From positions 310,001 through 374,000 of the forward strand of contig NZ_JANQBC010000002.1 of the NCBI RefSeq assembly GCF_024721995.1: a stretch of 64,000 nucleotides of DNA, read 5' to 3'. Below, piece after piece: positions 53,070 to 63,056 of the stretch. Each line of letters opens with the position of its first letter. Positions within the stretch are counted from its first letter, which is position 1. Below the pieces are notes generated by a model. That model ran no database searches, had not been told where the DNA came from, and was given only the letters and a program-made list of their open reading frames with translations. The DNA is from Paenibacillus radicibacter (GTDB lineage: Bacteria; Bacillota; Bacilli; Paenibacillales; NBRC-103111). The position numbers and the translations under genes were made by a program.

Positions 53070-53450
53070 TTGAAAAACAAACCAGATCATAAATTGCTAA
53101 GCTCGTTAGTAGCTAAAAAAGGGTTGCTTGGCAAAGGGAAAAAAATGAAGCTGATTCGCACAAGCTCCTCGACATCAGAATGTCTAGGCGGTGGATTCCG
53201 TCGTGTCACATTCGATCCTATCCCCATAGATCCTCACAGCATCATCTTCATTCCGCTTGTCGCTGCTGCTAACCGCGCTGTTGTAAGCGCTGGATGGTCG
53301 ATCACAGGCGCTACATCCGCATGGGCAACAGACAGCTTTCCTCTAAGTGCAGATACTTGGATTATAAATCTGGAGAATCCAACAGGCGCAGCTCGCTTGG
53401 TAACGCCATATCTCATTACGAAGCGATTTGTTCGTAAAGCTTCAAAGTAA
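53070..53450 (+). CDS. Hypothetical 126-aa protein
   Basis: Not recognised. Basic N-terminal 30 residues (HKLLSSLVAKKGLLGKGKKMKLIR) followed by a Ser-rich turn with a single cysteine and a Gly run (SECLGGGF). A more hydrophobic centre (SIIFIPLVAAANRAVVSAGWSITGATSAW) and a basic tail follow. No signal peptide or clear transmembrane helix. An excellent RBS (AAAGGAGG) lies 9 nt before a TTG start. It stands alone between two terminators in the accessory stretch. Confidence 0.6.
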   Translation: MKNKPDHKLLSSLVAKKGLLGKGKKMKLIRTSSSTSECLGGGFRRVTFDPIPIDPHSIIFIPLVAAANRAVVSAGWSITGATSAWATDSFPLSADTWIINLENPTGAARLVTPYLITKRFVRKASK

Positions 53451-53486
53451 TAATAATTACGCAACTAGCTAGTTTCAAAAACAAAT

Positions 53487-53530
53487 AAACCCGACTAATG
53501 ATATGGATGTTAGTCGGGTTTAGCTTTTTT
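53487..53530. terminator. Bidirectional terminator after the 126-aa gene
   Basis: A perfect 12-bp stem AAACCCGACTAA/TTAGTCGGGTTT (53487-53498 and 53510-53521). TTTTTTT follows on the plus strand. On the minus strand it overlaps the end of the truncated DUF805 gene. Confidence 0.85.
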
Positions 53531-53717
53531 TCGAAGGGAGGAACATTGCTAGATAATAGATACCTACTACGAATATAAACACAACTGATATGAGCTGCAA
53601 GAGAGTTATTGCTAAAGTAATGATGTAATTGAATAAGAAGAACATCCAGTATTCCTTACGTCTTGCTCTTCCAGTAAATCCTATGTAGTTCTTCAATACT
53701 GCCAGATACCAATCCAA
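53520..53717 (-). pseudogene. Truncated DUF805 membrane protein
   Basis: A 65-aa ORF: the N-terminal DUF805 signature WYLAVLKNYIGFTGRARRKEYWMFFLFNYI is complete, followed by one long hydrophobic region. DUF805 proteins normally run about 110-120 residues with a VRRLHD motif and another helix after this point. Here the sequence stops at FLPSKKS, next to a terminator. It starts at TTG with GGAGAG upstream. It is probably a decayed gene, though a short functional form cannot be excluded. Confidence 0.65.
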
Positions 53718-54046
53718 TCTAATCTCTCCTCAAAAAAATAATATTAATTTCTAGTAAATCTACCAATCTTAGTTAAAAAACTCTATATCTCTTCTCACTC
53801 CCTCCATATACAAACTAAAAAAGCACCACCCAACATCGCTAAATAAGCCATGTTAAGTGGTGCTTCCACATTAATCATTTCTGTACAGGATTTATTTTAC
53901 AGGGAGTGTTGCTATTACGCATCAATAAATATCTGTTTTAAAAATTTGACGTTTTACTTATGGTATATATTTACACTCATATCTCGATAGTTTATGATAC
54001 TCATATTGTTTAGAGTTACTATATGTATAATAAGGAGCTTAGAGAC
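53718..54046. other. AT-rich intergenic stretch with an orphan hairpin
   Basis: About 330 nt without a convincing gene. The only clear structure is the hairpin at 53816-53865. Short AT-rich hexamers near 53950-54010 could include the lipoprotein promoter, but none is convincing. Confidence 0.6.
53816..53865 (-). terminator. Orphan minus-strand terminator
   Basis: AAGCACCAC/GTGGTGCTT with an inner AACAT/ATGTT pair; a T-run follows on the minus strand. No minus-strand gene lies upstream before the plus-strand lipoprotein, so its own gene seems to be missing. Confidence 0.75.
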
Positions 54047-55036
54047 ATGAGAAAAAAGCACTTTTTACTTATCCTCCTATGTATTTGCGCAAGCATTCTA
54101 TTGTCTGCCTGCACGAACAAAGAAGAAAAAATTCAAGTACTAAAAAGCGAAATTGATGAGTTGGTAAGAGCAGAGAAGTACGAAGAAGCTATTCAAAAGT
54201 ATAGTGATGTGTTAGTAATTTCTGATGAAGATACATACAAAAAAGAACGTGACGTTATTATTAAGAAAAACGAAGATTTGAAAATTGAAAAAGCGAAAAA
54301 AGAAGAAGAAAGAAAAAAAGCAGAAGAAGCAGCCAAAAAAGCTGCAGAAATTCCTGAACCTTATAAAAAAGGAATTGACAGTTTCACAAAAGGAGATATG
54401 GAAATCGCTTTAAAATATCTTGATATGACCATTTCAGACTTTGGAGACACACCATTTAAACTAAAAGCCTACATATTAAAAAGTCATATTCTATCTGTTC
54501 AATACCTAACTAAAGTAGCCACATATGGCAAAGTTGCTACGGGTGCTATCAAATTATTTAATAGTGGTTTAGGCGAAAGTTCAGATCGAAGTAAGGTTAA
54601 AACCATGTTGGCAAATTTGGAAACCCAGTATAAAGAGACAGAGGCTAAGCTTACAGAGAGCGTAACATATGTATTAGAGAATTATCACAATTTAAAAGAA
54701 AATGAAATGATTAATCCACCTATCACATATCACTCTAGCTTTTCTAACCCTAGTCAGTTAGATTTCTTCACAAAAATTGGATATCCAATTCCTGATGACG
54801 ATAAAGTATTAGCGCATGAAAAAGACCTTTTTGAGTTAATACTCAACGAAGAAACTAAGAATAATTTTCAAGAAAATAAAATCAATTTTGTTAACTTCTT
54901 TTACAATATGTCATTTAAGTCTTCTTCAAAACTATATAAATCCACACGTGAAGTAGTATTAAAACTCACAGAGAATGATAAATACAATGAGATTCGACTT
55001 AAAGCTGAAGAAGATTTGAAAAAAATAAAACAATAA
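54047..55036 (+). CDS. Lipoprotein with coiled-coil region, unknown function
   Basis: A 329-aa secreted lipoprotein. Signal peptide residues 1-21 with lipobox LSAC (C22). A Lys/Glu-rich coiled coil spans about residues 80-112 (KIEKAKKEEERKKAEEAAKK). Before and after it are short TPR-like helical pairs (YEEAIQKYSDVLV; MEIALKYLDMTI). No enzymatic motif. AAGGAG is 9 nt before the ATG at 54047. Codon use is AT-rich, unlike the flanking core genes, which suggests acquisition by transfer. Confidence 0.78.
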   Translation: MRKKHFLLILLCICASILLSACTNKEEKIQVLKSEIDELVRAEKYEEAIQKYSDVLVISDEDTYKKERDVIIKKNEDLKIEKAKKEEERKKAEEAAKKAAEIPEPYKKGIDSFTKGDMEIALKYLDMTISDFGDTPFKLKAYILKSHILSVQYLTKVATYGKVATGAIKLFNSGLGESSDRSKVKTMLANLETQYKETEAKLTESVTYVLENYHNLKENEMINPPITYHSSFSNPSQLDFFTKIGYPIPDDDKVLAHEKDLFELILNEETKNNFQENKINFVNFFYNMSFKSSSKLYKSTREVVLKLTENDKYNEIRLKAEEDLKKIKQ

Positions 55037-55054
55037 ACAATCCTAAGTCTCACA

Positions 55055-55112
55055 GAAAACAACTAATCCCACTTATCCATTGGTTACACCAATAAGTAAG
55101 TGGGATTAGTTG
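55055..55112. terminator. Bidirectional terminator between the lipoprotein gene and spo0A
   Basis: A perfect 15-bp outer stem, CAACTAATCCCACTT/AAGTGGGATTAGTTG, with an inner ATTGG/CCAAT pair; TTGTTTTC follows on the minus strand. Confidence 0.85.
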
Positions 55113-55127
55113 TATATCATAAAGTAG

Positions 55128-55934
55128 CTAACTCACCTTATGCTCAATTCTCAGCTTATCCGCAACCATCGCGATGAATTCCGAATTCGTCGGTTTCGAC
55201 TTGCTGATATTGATCGTATAGCCAAAAATAAAGCTAATGCTGTCGATGTTGCCGCGGGTCCATGCGACTTCAATGGCATGACGGATTGCTCGTTCGACAC
55301 GGGACGGTGTTGTTTTGTATTTTTCAGCAATTGCTGGGTAAAGCGTCTTCGTAATGGCACCTAGAATTTCAATATTGTTATAAACCATGGTGATCGCCTC
55401 ACGCAAATATTGGTAACCCTTAATGTGCGCAGGCACTCCGATCTCATGGATGATAGATGTAATGTTCGCATCTAAGTTCTTCGTCTTCGGCATCGGCACG
55501 ACATTCGCCTTCGAGAATGGAATCATCGAGGATGTTATTACATTAGAAGGAGTAACAAGTTGACGAATACGGCTAGTAAGTACGTCCATGTCGAACGGTT
55601 TAAGTATGTAATAGGAAGCACCGAGTTGAACGGCTTTCTGTGTAATGTTCTCCTGCCCGAATGCTGTAAGCATAATAATCTGAGGTTGCGCTGGAAGATT
55701 CATTTCACGTAGCTTTTCCAGTACGCCAAGTCCGTCGAGATGCGGCATGATGATATCTAATATGAGAACGTCAGGTACTTCGCGGTGGTTCTCAATAAAC
55801 CGAAGAACCTCATTCCCATTATAAGCAACACCAACTACTTCCATATCCTCTTGATGTGAGATGTACTCCGATAATAAGTGCGTGAATTCACGATTATCAT
55901 CGGCTAGCATAACTGATATTTTTCTCAACGTCAT
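55128..55934 (-). CDS. spo0A: Sporulation master regulator Spo0A
   Basis: Response regulator at the end of the sporulation phosphorelay. The 268-aa protein has a receiver domain with acidic pocket D12/D13, phospho-acceptor D60 ([12 protein letters not shown]), T90 and K112 (ILKPFD), a variable linker (about 125-155), and the C-terminal DNA-binding domain with [21 protein letters not shown] and [23 protein letters not shown]. It binds 0A boxes, including its own at 55990-56096. Position next to spoIVB is universal in spore formers. Confidence 0.98.
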   Translation of the reverse strand: MTLRKISVMLADDNREFTHLLSEYISHQEDMEVVGVAYNGNEVLRFIENHREVPDVLILDIIMPHLDGLGVLEKLREMNLPAQPQIIMLTAFGQENITQKAVQLGASYYILKPFDMDVLTSRIRQLVTPSNVITSSMIPFSKANVVPMPKTKNLDANITSIIHEIGVPAHIKGYQYLREAITMVYNNIEILGAITKTLYPAIAEKYKTTPSRVERAIRHAIEVAWTRGNIDSISFIFGYTINISKSKPTNSEFIAMVADKLRIEHKVS

Positions 55935-55986
55935 GTCCTCCTCTTTCTTCTACAGCAAAAATGTAATTTTTTACCTCTTTATTAAG

Positions 55987-56015
55987 TTATTCGACAATGC
56001 AAAGCAAACTCCTTC
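55987..56015 (-). promoter_or_regulatory. Sigma-H promoter of spo0A
   Basis: Minus-strand GAAGGAGTT (56015-56007), 11 nt, GTCGAATAA (55995-55987) matches the sigma-H consensus. A 0A box overlaps the -10. An upstream sigma-A candidate (TTACAA, 16 nt, TAAAAT, around 56050-56080) is weaker. Confidence 0.78.
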
Positions 56016-56096
56016 TGTCGAATTATTTTTCTTTTCTTTTTTTGGAAAATATTTTATAATTTAATATTTCTCTTGTAAATCTCTCATCCTTCGACA
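55990..56096. promoter_or_regulatory. Three 0A boxes upstream of spo0A
   Basis: TTCGACA at 55990-55996, TGTCGAA at 56016-56022 (opposite orientation, abutting the -35) and TTCGACA at 56090-56096. Each equals the 0A-box core TGTCGAA, supporting autoregulation by phosphorylated Spo0A. Confidence 0.75.
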
Positions 56097-56105
56097 CCAA
56101 CAAAC

Positions 56106-56139
56106 AAAAAACGAACTGAAGGGCTAGCTAGCCTTCAGT
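56106..56139 (-). terminator. Terminator of spoIVB
   Basis: ACTGAAGG/CCTTCAGT stem extended by the self-complementary CTAGCTAG centre, then TTTTTTG on the minus strand. It overlaps the last codons of spoIVB. Confidence 0.82.
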
Positions 56140-57452
56140 CCGCCTACTCCTGATTTGTTCATAATCCCACTATCTTGAAGCATCCATTCAATGAAACATC
56201 CGTACCCTGATGTTGGATCATTCACGAATACATGCGTAACTGCCCCAATAACTTTACCATTCTGGATGATCGGAGAACCACTCATCCCTTGCACGATGCC
56301 ACCTGTTTTTTCAAGCAGCTTCGGATCGGTCACTTTGATGACTAGACCTTTCGTAGCCGGATAATCTTGACGGGTTACGTGAACAATTTGAATATCAAAC
56401 TTCTCAACGGTTTGTCCATTAAGAACCGTATAAATCTGAGCTGGACCTTCTTTAACCTCTTCTGCAAAAGCTACTGGCAATGGATCATTGCGCAAGTAAT
56501 GTCCAGGTGCTTCATTCATTTTCCCAAAAATACCGAACGGCGTATTCTTTTCAATCGTCCCTAAAATGCGGCTGTCTTTCAAAATTTGTGAATGTTTCTC
56601 TCCCGGTTCACCGTTACGACTCTTCGCGATGGAAGTCACATTAGAATCCACGATTTGGCCGTCTCCGACCACGATAGGGGTCTGGGTGTCCATATCAGTG
56701 ATGACATGTCCCAAAGCACCGTATACCCCATACTGAGGCGAATAGAACGTGAGTGTGCCAATCCCCGCCGCTGAATCACGAATATACAGACCTAAGCGAT
56801 AGGACTTGTCTACCGCATCGTAGGCTGGCGTCAAGGAAACATGGAAATTCTGCTCTCCTCGACGAATGGTCAGATCAAGTGGCTTCTTACCTACCCCAGC
56901 TTGATTAACAATGTCTGATACTTTGGAAACATCATTCGATTTCACACCATCAATGTGGGTGATAATATCACCGGTCTGAATTTTGGAATCTTCACCAGGT
57001 GATACTTTACGATCATGATCAAGTGCAACAAGATGATGACCGACAACAAGAATACCTACAGATTTGATTTTAACGCCTATGGTCTGACCGCCCGGGATCA
57101 CTTTAATGTCTGGAACGACATTGACCTTCACCGTCTTCAGTGGAATGGTGCCAAATAGCTTAAGCTTCATCTCGGTTTGACCTTGCTGAGTCGGCGTTAA
57201 CGATAACGGTTCTTTCAAATCGACTTGAAATGAGTGCTGGGCAATTCCATTTACGGTAAGGACATCAGGATTTGATACAGTGATCTTTGCTGTGACAGGC
57301 ATCGTCAATTGTAGCTGCTTACCTTGCCCACTAAATAGCCGCAGTTCATTCGGAAATGTTGCAAAGCATTGGAATGGGGCTGAACTTGCGACGATGCAAA
57401 CGAAGCAAACGAGCAGTAGACCGATCAGTCTTTTTTTCAGGCTGGCTCTCAA
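56124..57452 (-). CDS. spoIVB: SpoIVB serine peptidase
   Basis: S55 protease secreted from the forespore; it cleaves SpoIVFA and so triggers pro-sigma-K processing. The 442-aa protein has an N-terminal hydrophobic anchor (residues 9-30), a PDZ domain (KIQTGDIITHIDGVKSNDVSKVSDIVNQAG by position about 155-190), the catalytic histidine in GALGHVITDMDT and the serine in QGMSGSPIIQNGKVIGAVTHV. It starts at TTG 57452 with TAGGAG 11 nt upstream. It lies upstream of spo0A. Confidence 0.95.
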   Translation of the reverse strand: MRASLKKRLIGLLLVCFVCIVASSAPFQCFATFPNELRLFSGQGKQLQLTMPVTAKITVSNPDVLTVNGIAQHSFQVDLKEPLSLTPTQQGQTEMKLKLFGTIPLKTVKVNVVPDIKVIPGGQTIGVKIKSVGILVVGHHLVALDHDRKVSPGEDSKIQTGDIITHIDGVKSNDVSKVSDIVNQAGVGKKPLDLTIRRGEQNFHVSLTPAYDAVDKSYRLGLYIRDSAAGIGTLTFYSPQYGVYGALGHVITDMDTQTPIVVGDGQIVDSNVTSIAKSRNGEPGEKHSQILKDSRILGTIEKNTPFGIFGKMNEAPGHYLRNDPLPVAFAEEVKEGPAQIYTVLNGQTVEKFDIQIVHVTRQDYPATKGLVIKVTDPKLLEKTGGIVQGMSGSPIIQNGKVIGAVTHVFVNDPTSGYGCFIEWMLQDSGIMNKSGVGGLKAS

Positions 57453-57557
57453 CGTAAATCACGCTCCTAGGGCTTCCTTTGCAGACAACCATTTTCACTT
57501 AAGGAAAGGGTGTCAATTGCGTACCTATAAGTTAACCCCGCACGGCCTGTTTTATAA

Positions 57558-57584
57558 CTGAAAAAGATGCCCTAAGGCATCTTT
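57558..57584 (-). terminator. Terminator of recN
   Basis: AAAGATGCC/GGCATCTTT, TTAG loop, then TTTTTC on the minus strand. Confidence 0.85.
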
Positions 57585-59307
57585 AAATTCTAGTTTTCTT
57601 TTCATTTGCCAACACAAGCATTTCTTGAGAATGATGGAGTGTTGTTTCCGTCACCGCAGCACCGCCAAGCATCCGAGCAAGCTCTTCGATTCGACCTTGT
57701 TGATCGAGATCGGCTACCTGTGTATAGGTTCGTTCATTATCGATCACTTTACGGATGAATAAATGCACATCCGCCATGGAAGCAACCTGTGGCAAGTGCG
57801 TAATCGAGAACACCTGGCAAGAGCCAGATAACTGCGACATTTTCTCAGCAATCGCTTGTGCTGCACGACCGCTAACACCTGTATCCACTTCATCGAAGAC
57901 AAGTACAGGAATACGGTCAATTCGCGCGAAGATCGTCTTCATCGCAAGCATAATTCGAGACAACTCACCACCAGAGGCGATCTTCGCAAGACCACGCAGT
58001 GGTTCACCTGGATTTGGGGCCATCATGAACTCGACTTGATCAATTCCTTCGCGGTTGAACTTCACGAAGCTACCCGCGCATTCAATTCCATCCGAATCAT
58101 CAGCAAGATCAATCTGTACGGCGAATTGTGTTCTTTCCATATGAAGATCCCGAAGTTCGCACTCAATATCGCGTGCGAGGGATTCAGATGCTTCTTTACG
58201 TCTTGCAGACAACTCCATACCTGCCTCAGCCAGTATAATTCCTTGGGCATCCAGTTGCTGTTGCAACTCTTCATTACGTGCATCTTTATGCTCAAGTGCA
58301 TCGAGTTCCTGCTTAATCGTCTGATAATGCGCCAAAATTTCCGATACGTCACTACCGTACTTTTTGCGAAGAGAAGAGATCAGATCTAGTCGAAGTTCGA
58401 TTTCATCCAGTCTGCTTGGATTGAATTCGATATTCTCCCGATAATCCCTTAGCTGATAAGCGGCATCCTCCAGTTGATAATATGCACTTTGCAATTGTTC
58501 AAGGAGTGGCTGCAGCTTCGCATCATACGAGACAATATCCTGAATCCGATTCATCGCTTTGTTTACCGCATCCAGCCCACTGCCAGAACTGTAAATCAAA
58601 TCGTAGGACTCGGATACATTCGTCATTAATTTCTCCGCATAAGCAAGTTTACGACGTTCCTCGAGGAGCGATACATCCTCACCAACTTTGAGCTTTGCAG
58701 CTGCAATTTCATCGATTTGAAAACGATACAGATCAATTCGTTGCAATGTTTGCATCGAATCGTCTTGAAGCGCTTTCATTTCTTTCTTTAACGCCATATA
58801 GACATCGTAAGCAGCTCGATATGCCGCTTTAACAGGTGCTAATTGTTCGCCGCCATAAGCATCAAGAGAGTGAATATGCTCTTCCACTTTAAGCAACGAC
58901 TGATGCTCATGCTGACCATGGATATTCACAAGACACTCGCCAACTTCACGAAGCATCGTTAAATTAACCAATTGTCCATTAATACGCGCGGTACTTTTGC
59001 CTGTAGATGTAATCTCTCGACGAATAAGCAAGCCCTCATCCATTGATGCTTCAATCCCTAAACGCTCAAGCACTTCCCATACCGGGTGATCAGATTCAAC
59101 TTCGAACAATCCTTCAATCTCTGCTTTGGAGCTGCCGTACCGAATCCATTCTGCCGAACCTCTGCCTCCGACAATGAGACTCAAGGCATCGATAATAATT
59201 GATTTACCTGCTCCCGTTTCCCCAGTTAGTACATGAAAGCCTGATTTGCAGATCACATGTACATGTTCAATAACCGCTAAATTGCGAATCGATAACTCTG
59301 TCAACAT
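57583..59307 (-). CDS. recN: DNA repair protein RecN
   Basis: SMC-like ATPase acting early in double-strand-break repair. The 574-aa protein has Walker A TGETGAGKS (residues 28-36), two long coiled-coil regions flanking the centre, the signature RGLAKIASGGELSRIMLAMK and Walker B PVLVFDEVDTGVSGRAA. It starts with MLTELSIRNLAVIEH. It follows argR by about 40 nt. Confidence 0.97.
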   Translation of the reverse strand: MLTELSIRNLAVIEHVHVICKSGFHVLTGETGAGKSIIIDALSLIVGGRGSAEWIRYGSSKAEIEGLFEVESDHPVWEVLERLGIEASMDEGLLIRREITSTGKSTARINGQLVNLTMLREVGECLVNIHGQHEHQSLLKVEEHIHSLDAYGGEQLAPVKAAYRAAYDVYMALKKEMKALQDDSMQTLQRIDLYRFQIDEIAAAKLKVGEDVSLLEERRKLAYAEKLMTNVSESYDLIYSSGSGLDAVNKAMNRIQDIVSYDAKLQPLLEQLQSAYYQLEDAAYQLRDYRENIEFNPSRLDEIELRLDLISSLRKKYGSDVSEILAHYQTIKQELDALEHKDARNEELQQQLDAQGIILAEAGMELSARRKEASESLARDIECELRDLHMERTQFAVQIDLADDSDGIECAGSFVKFNREGIDQVEFMMAPNPGEPLRGLAKIASGGELSRIMLAMKTIFARIDRIPVLVFDEVDTGVSGRAAQAIAEKMSQLSGSCQVFSITHLPQVASMADVHLFIRKVIDNERTYTQVADLDQQGRIEELARMLGGAAVTETTLHHSQEMLVLANEKKTRI

Positions 59308-59347
59308 TTAAGCACGATGCCTCCCCTTTATGTCTCCCATGAAAGTA

Positions 59348-59797
59348 TTACGATAGTAAAGCTAGAATTTGATTCACCATTGTTTCACTTTGCTGCTCTG
59401 TACGGCACACCAATAAGAGCGTGTCGTCTCCACCGATCGTTCCCATAACCTCGCTCCATTCCATGCTGTCAATCAGCGCACAGATCGTATTGCCTGTACC
59501 TGGCAAGCACTTGAGCACAACGAGATTTCCCGTGTAGTCAATCGATATAAAATGGTCGCTAAGTGCACGTTTTAGCCGCTGAAGCGGATTATAACGCTGG
59601 TCAGCAGGCATCGAATATTTGTAACGACCATCATCCATAGGCACTTTTATTAGATGCAGTTCTTTAATATCACGCGAAACCGTTGCTTGCGTAACATGAA
59701 ATCCGCTGCTGCGTAATGATTCCACTAGATCATCCTGCGTTTCAATTTCCCCATTTGTTATGATCTCTCTAATTTTCACATGTCGTTGACCTTTCAA
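59348..59797 (-). CDS. argR: Arginine repressor ArgR/AhrC
   Basis: Hexameric arginine-sensing regulator of arginine synthesis and catabolism. The 149-aa protein has the winged helix [38 protein letters not shown] and the C-terminal arginine-binding motif [14 protein letters not shown]. It starts at TTG 59797 ([11 protein letters not shown], as in AhrC) with GAGGTG just upstream, overlapping the preceding gene's stop by 4 nt. Confidence 0.96.
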   Translation of the reverse strand: MKGQRHVKIREIITNGEIETQDDLVESLRSSGFHVTQATVSRDIKELHLIKVPMDDGRYKYSMPADQRYNPLQRLKRALSDHFISIDYTGNLVVLKCLPGTGNTICALIDSMEWSEVMGTIGGDDTLLLVCRTEQQSETMVNQILALLS

Positions 59798-60252
59798 AGC
59801 TGCACCTCAATTTGAAACTTTATTTTTTTAATTTTTTGTTGATACATATCTACATATAAGATCCCTGCTGCTTCTGGATAGAGCAATTGATAAGGAAGCA
59901 AGGCATCTCTTAGCGCACTGCCTGTCCAATCAATCGGCTTGCGATCCCGAGCAAGCTTAACCAAATAATATTGATCTTCCTTTTTTACGAAATAATCGAC
60001 AAAAAGCCGACTCTGCATTGGTTCATCCATATCACTTAATTCAATCATAATCGGAATTCTTGTCTTTGCCGCGACGACATCAAAGCCTGCCCCTTCCAAA
60101 AGCTCAACCGCTTCATCTTGGGGTATTTCATCGCTGATTGGGATCATAAGCTTTCCTTTCGGGGTTTCGAGCCAACTGCGCATTCGCAGTGTTATCCATG
60201 CAACACAGATTGTAACAAGAAGTATCACAATAATCATGTCACTTTTTTGCAT
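59794..60252 (-). CDS. Single-pass membrane protein of unknown function
   Basis: A 152-aa protein with an N-terminal transmembrane helix (about residues 5-25, [20 protein letters not shown]) and a soluble domain of mixed alpha/beta character ([56 protein letters not shown]). The pattern faintly recalls endonuclease-like folds, but no catalytic set can be assigned. GAGG lies 8 nt before the ATG at 60252. It sits between tlyA and argR, overlapping argR by 4 nt, so it is part of that operon. Confidence 0.75.
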   Translation of the reverse strand: MQKSDMIIVILLVTICVAWITLRMRSWLETPKGKLMIPISDEIPQDEAVELLEGAGFDVVAAKTRIPIMIELSDMDEPMQSRLFVDYFVKKEDQYYLVKLARDRKPIDWTGSALRDALLPYQLLYPEAAGILYVDMYQQKIKKIKFQIEVQL

Positions 60253-60324
60253 GCTCATCACCTCGTCTTCCTTATTCGAGAATTTCCAGTAAAACCCTCT
60301 TTTTTAAGGAAGAAAAGTTACTTA

Positions 60325-61149
60325 CTAACCCTGCAATTTACGTGATGCATCCACTGTATCATGAATCAGTTTCTCCAGGTCCCCTTGGAAAATATCAGGA
60401 TGCTCTGGGTTACATGTCCAATAAGCTAAGAACTCTACATTGCCTTCTCCACCAGTAATCGGGGAATAGGTCAGTCCAATTAAATGGAAGTCACTGTCTT
60501 TAGCATAGCCAAGCACATTCGTAAGCACTTCCCGATGAACAACTGGTTCGCGAACGATCCCAGACTTACCTACTTTCTCACGCCCCGCTTCAAATTGCGG
60601 CTTAATGAGTGCTGCAACATGTCCCTCTGTTGGTAATAGAGCACGAAGTGGAGGCAGAATAATGCGCAGCGAGATGAACGATACATCGATACTTGCAAAA
60701 GTCGGCTGTGGACCAACCAAATCTGCTGGCTGAGTATAACGGAAATTCGTTCTTTCCATTACATGGACGCGCGGATCATTGCGAAGAGACCAATCCAGCT
60801 GATTATATCCAACATCAATCGCATATACGTGCGCCGCACCATTCTGAAGTGCACAATCCGTGAATCCACCAGTCGAAGCCCCTATATCGAGCATAACGGC
60901 ATCTTGCAGATCAATTTGGAACTCCTTAATTGCCTTCTCCAGCTTCAGTCCACCTCGTGAAACGTAAGGATGGATCGCACCTTTTACACGAATAGTGGCT
61001 TTACGTGGAATTTTCGTTCCTGCCTTATCGACAGGTTCCTCATCGACGAAAACAAGGCCAGCCATAATGGCGGCCTTGGCTTTTTCTCTGCTTTCATAAT
61101 AACCCTGTTCAATCAGGAGGATGTCTAAACGTTCTTTTAGTACTGTCAT
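60325..61149 (-). CDS. tlyA: TlyA-family rRNA 2-prime-O-methyltransferase
   Basis: A 274-aa protein with an N-terminal S4 RNA-binding domain ([31 protein letters not shown]) and an FtsJ-type methyltransferase domain: [20 protein letters not shown] is SAM motif I, with [13 protein letters not shown] after it. The family methylates 16S/23S rRNA, as mycobacterial TlyA does. It overlaps the end of dxs by 4 nt; this order is standard in Bacillota. Confidence 0.93.
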   Translation of the reverse strand: MTVLKERLDILLIEQGYYESREKAKAAIMAGLVFVDEEPVDKAGTKIPRKATIRVKGAIHPYVSRGGLKLEKAIKEFQIDLQDAVMLDIGASTGGFTDCALQNGAAHVYAIDVGYNQLDWSLRNDPRVHVMERTNFRYTQPADLVGPQPTFASIDVSFISLRIILPPLRALLPTEGHVAALIKPQFEAGREKVGKSGIVREPVVHREVLTNVLGYAKDSDFHLIGLTYSPITGGEGNVEFLAYWTCNPEHPDIFQGDLEKLIHDTVDASRKLQG

Positions 61150-63056
61150 GCTTGTTGTACGCTCCTAAACTCGCTTTTGTTATGACGGCTTGCGATCATC
61201 TTATGAACAGCGGCCACAAGTTCTTCTGTTGTTAAACCAACTTCAAGGCGCTGTTCTGCGACTGATCCATGCTCAATAAAGTAATCGGGAACGCCCATAT
61301 GATGCATGTGTACATCGAATACTTGCTGCTCCGCATAGTACTCACTAACAGCAGAACCGAACCCACCTAATGTCGCGCCTTCTTCCATTGTAATGACCGG
61401 AATGTGTTCCTTCGCAATGGAATTCAACATTAATTTATCTAATGGCTTAATAAAGCGTGCATTCACAACTCGAAGACCAATTCCCTCTTCATTTAAAAAT
61501 GCAGCTGCCTTCTCCGCTATTTCAACCATCGGACCAACTGCAAGAACGACTGCATCTTTGCCAGCTGTCGTTACTTCCCATGAACCGATTGGAATCGTAT
61601 GAAGATCATCAGTCATCTCAACGCCTCTACCTGCAATACGCGGATAACGAATACCGATAGGACCTTCATTGTATTCAACAGCTGTCTTCATCATATGACG
61701 CAGCTCGTTCTCATCTTTAGGCATCATAAGCACCATATTCGGCAACTGACGCAAGAATCCGATATCGAATATTCCTTGATGCGTCTCACCGTCTGGACCA
61801 ACAAAGCCCGCACGATCAATCGCGAAAATTACGTTCAATTTCGGACGACAAATGTCATGAACGACTTGGTCATAGGCACGCTGCAAGAAGGTCGAGTAAA
61901 CCGCATAAATCGGCTTCATACCCTCAGCTGCAAGCCCTGCACAGAGTGTCGCGGCATGCTGCTCTGCAATCCCGACATCGATCATTCGAGTTGGGAACTC
62001 CTTTGCGAACTTTAATAAGCCTGATCCTGAAGGCATAGCAGGGGTAACCGCTAAAATTCGATCATCTTGCTTCGCAAGTTCAATTAATGTATTCCCGAAC
62101 ACTTCTGTATAAAATGGAGGCCCTGCGGACTTCAATACTTCACCAGACTCAATTTTGTATGGAGAGATTCCATGCCAAGTTAGGGAGTCTGCTTCAGCAG
62201 GAGAGTAGCCGCGACCTTTCTTCGTTACGACATGAACAAGAACAGGTCCATCTACTTTATCTGCACCACGGAGCGTTTCCATTAAGAGCGGCAAATTATG
62301 ACCGTCAATTGGTCCAATATAATTAAAACCAAGCTCTTCAAACCACACACCAGAGACAACTAAATACTTCAAGCTATCTTTGACTTTCTCCATGCCTTTT
62401 GCAATTGAACCGCCGATAGCGGGAATTTTCTTAAGCAAATGTTCAACTTCGTCCTTCGCCTTCTGGTAGTGGCGATCCGAACGAATTTTATTTAAATAGT
62501 TATGAATCGCTCCGACGTTCGGAGCAATCGACATTTCATTATCGTTAAGGATCACGATCATCTTTTTCTTTTCATGACCGATATGATTCATGGCTTCTAG
62601 CGCCATACCACCTGTCATCGCACCGTCACCAATTATGGCAACAACCCGATTATCTTCACCCTTCAAATCGCGAGCCATAACCATTCCCATAGCTGCGGAA
62701 AGTGAAGTCGAAGAGTGGCCGGCTTCCCATACGTCATGTTCACTTTCTGCGCGCTTAATAAAGCCGCACATCCCTTTATACTTACGCAAGGTATCAAATT
62801 GATCCATACGTCCTGTCAAAATTTTGTGTACATAAGATTGGTGCCCAACATCAAAGATAAACTTATCTCTGGGTGAATCAAAGACAGTATGTAAGGCCAT
62901 CGTTAGTTCTACAACACCTAGATTTGGTGCGAGGTGTCCACCTGTAATGGAAAGCTTCTCTATGAGAAATTGCCTAATTTCTTTAGCCAGTTGTTCCATC
63001 TCTTCAATCGAGAGTGTTCGCAAATCCTCAGGCTTATTGATCCGTTCAAGTAGCAC
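61146..63056 (-). CDS. dxs: 1-deoxy-D-xylulose-5-phosphate synthase
   Basis: First enzyme of the MEP isoprenoid pathway, joining pyruvate and glyceraldehyde 3-phosphate with thiamine pyrophosphate. The 636-aa protein has [18 protein letters not shown], the TPP motif [32 protein letters not shown], and the transketolase-type pyrimidine domain with [18 protein letters not shown]. It starts at GTG 63056 with GAGG upstream. It follows ispA, so precursor and prenyl synthesis genes are linked. Confidence 0.97.
   Translation of the reverse strand: MLLERINKPEDLRTLSIEEMEQLAKEIRQFLIEKLSITGGHLAPNLGVVELTMALHTVFDSPRDKFIFDVGHQSYVHKILTGRMDQFDTLRKYKGMCGFIKRAESEHDVWEAGHSSTSLSAAMGMVMARDLKGEDNRVVAIIGDGAMTGGMALEAMNHIGHEKKKMIVILNDNEMSIAPNVGAIHNYLNKIRSDRHYQKAKDEVEHLLKKIPAIGGSIAKGMEKVKDSLKYLVVSGVWFEELGFNYIGPIDGHNLPLLMETLRGADKVDGPVLVHVVTKKGRGYSPAEADSLTWHGISPYKIESGEVLKSAGPPFYTEVFGNTLIELAKQDDRILAVTPAMPSGSGLLKFAKEFPTRMIDVGIAEQHAATLCAGLAAEGMKPIYAVYSTFLQRAYDQVVHDICRPKLNVIFAIDRAGFVGPDGETHQGIFDIGFLRQLPNMVLMMPKDENELRHMMKTAVEYNEGPIGIRYPRIAGRGVEMTDDLHTIPIGSWEVTTAGKDAVVLAVGPMVEIAEKAAAFLNEEGIGLRVVNARFIKPLDKLMLNSIAKEHIPVITMEEGATLGGFGSAVSEYYAEQQVFDVHMHHMGVPDYFIEHGSVAEQRLEVGLTTEELVAAVHKMIASRHNKSEFRSVQQA

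Noticed and set aside
53868-53930. Possible transposase C-terminal remnant on the minus strand (short frame ending PVQK) before the orphan terminator
   Set aside because: Only about 15-20 residues and no clear match to a family; too short to support an insertion-sequence call.
57856-58389. 177-aa plus-strand ORF
   Set aside because: Antisense of recN, no RBS, and the recN reading frame is intact throughout.
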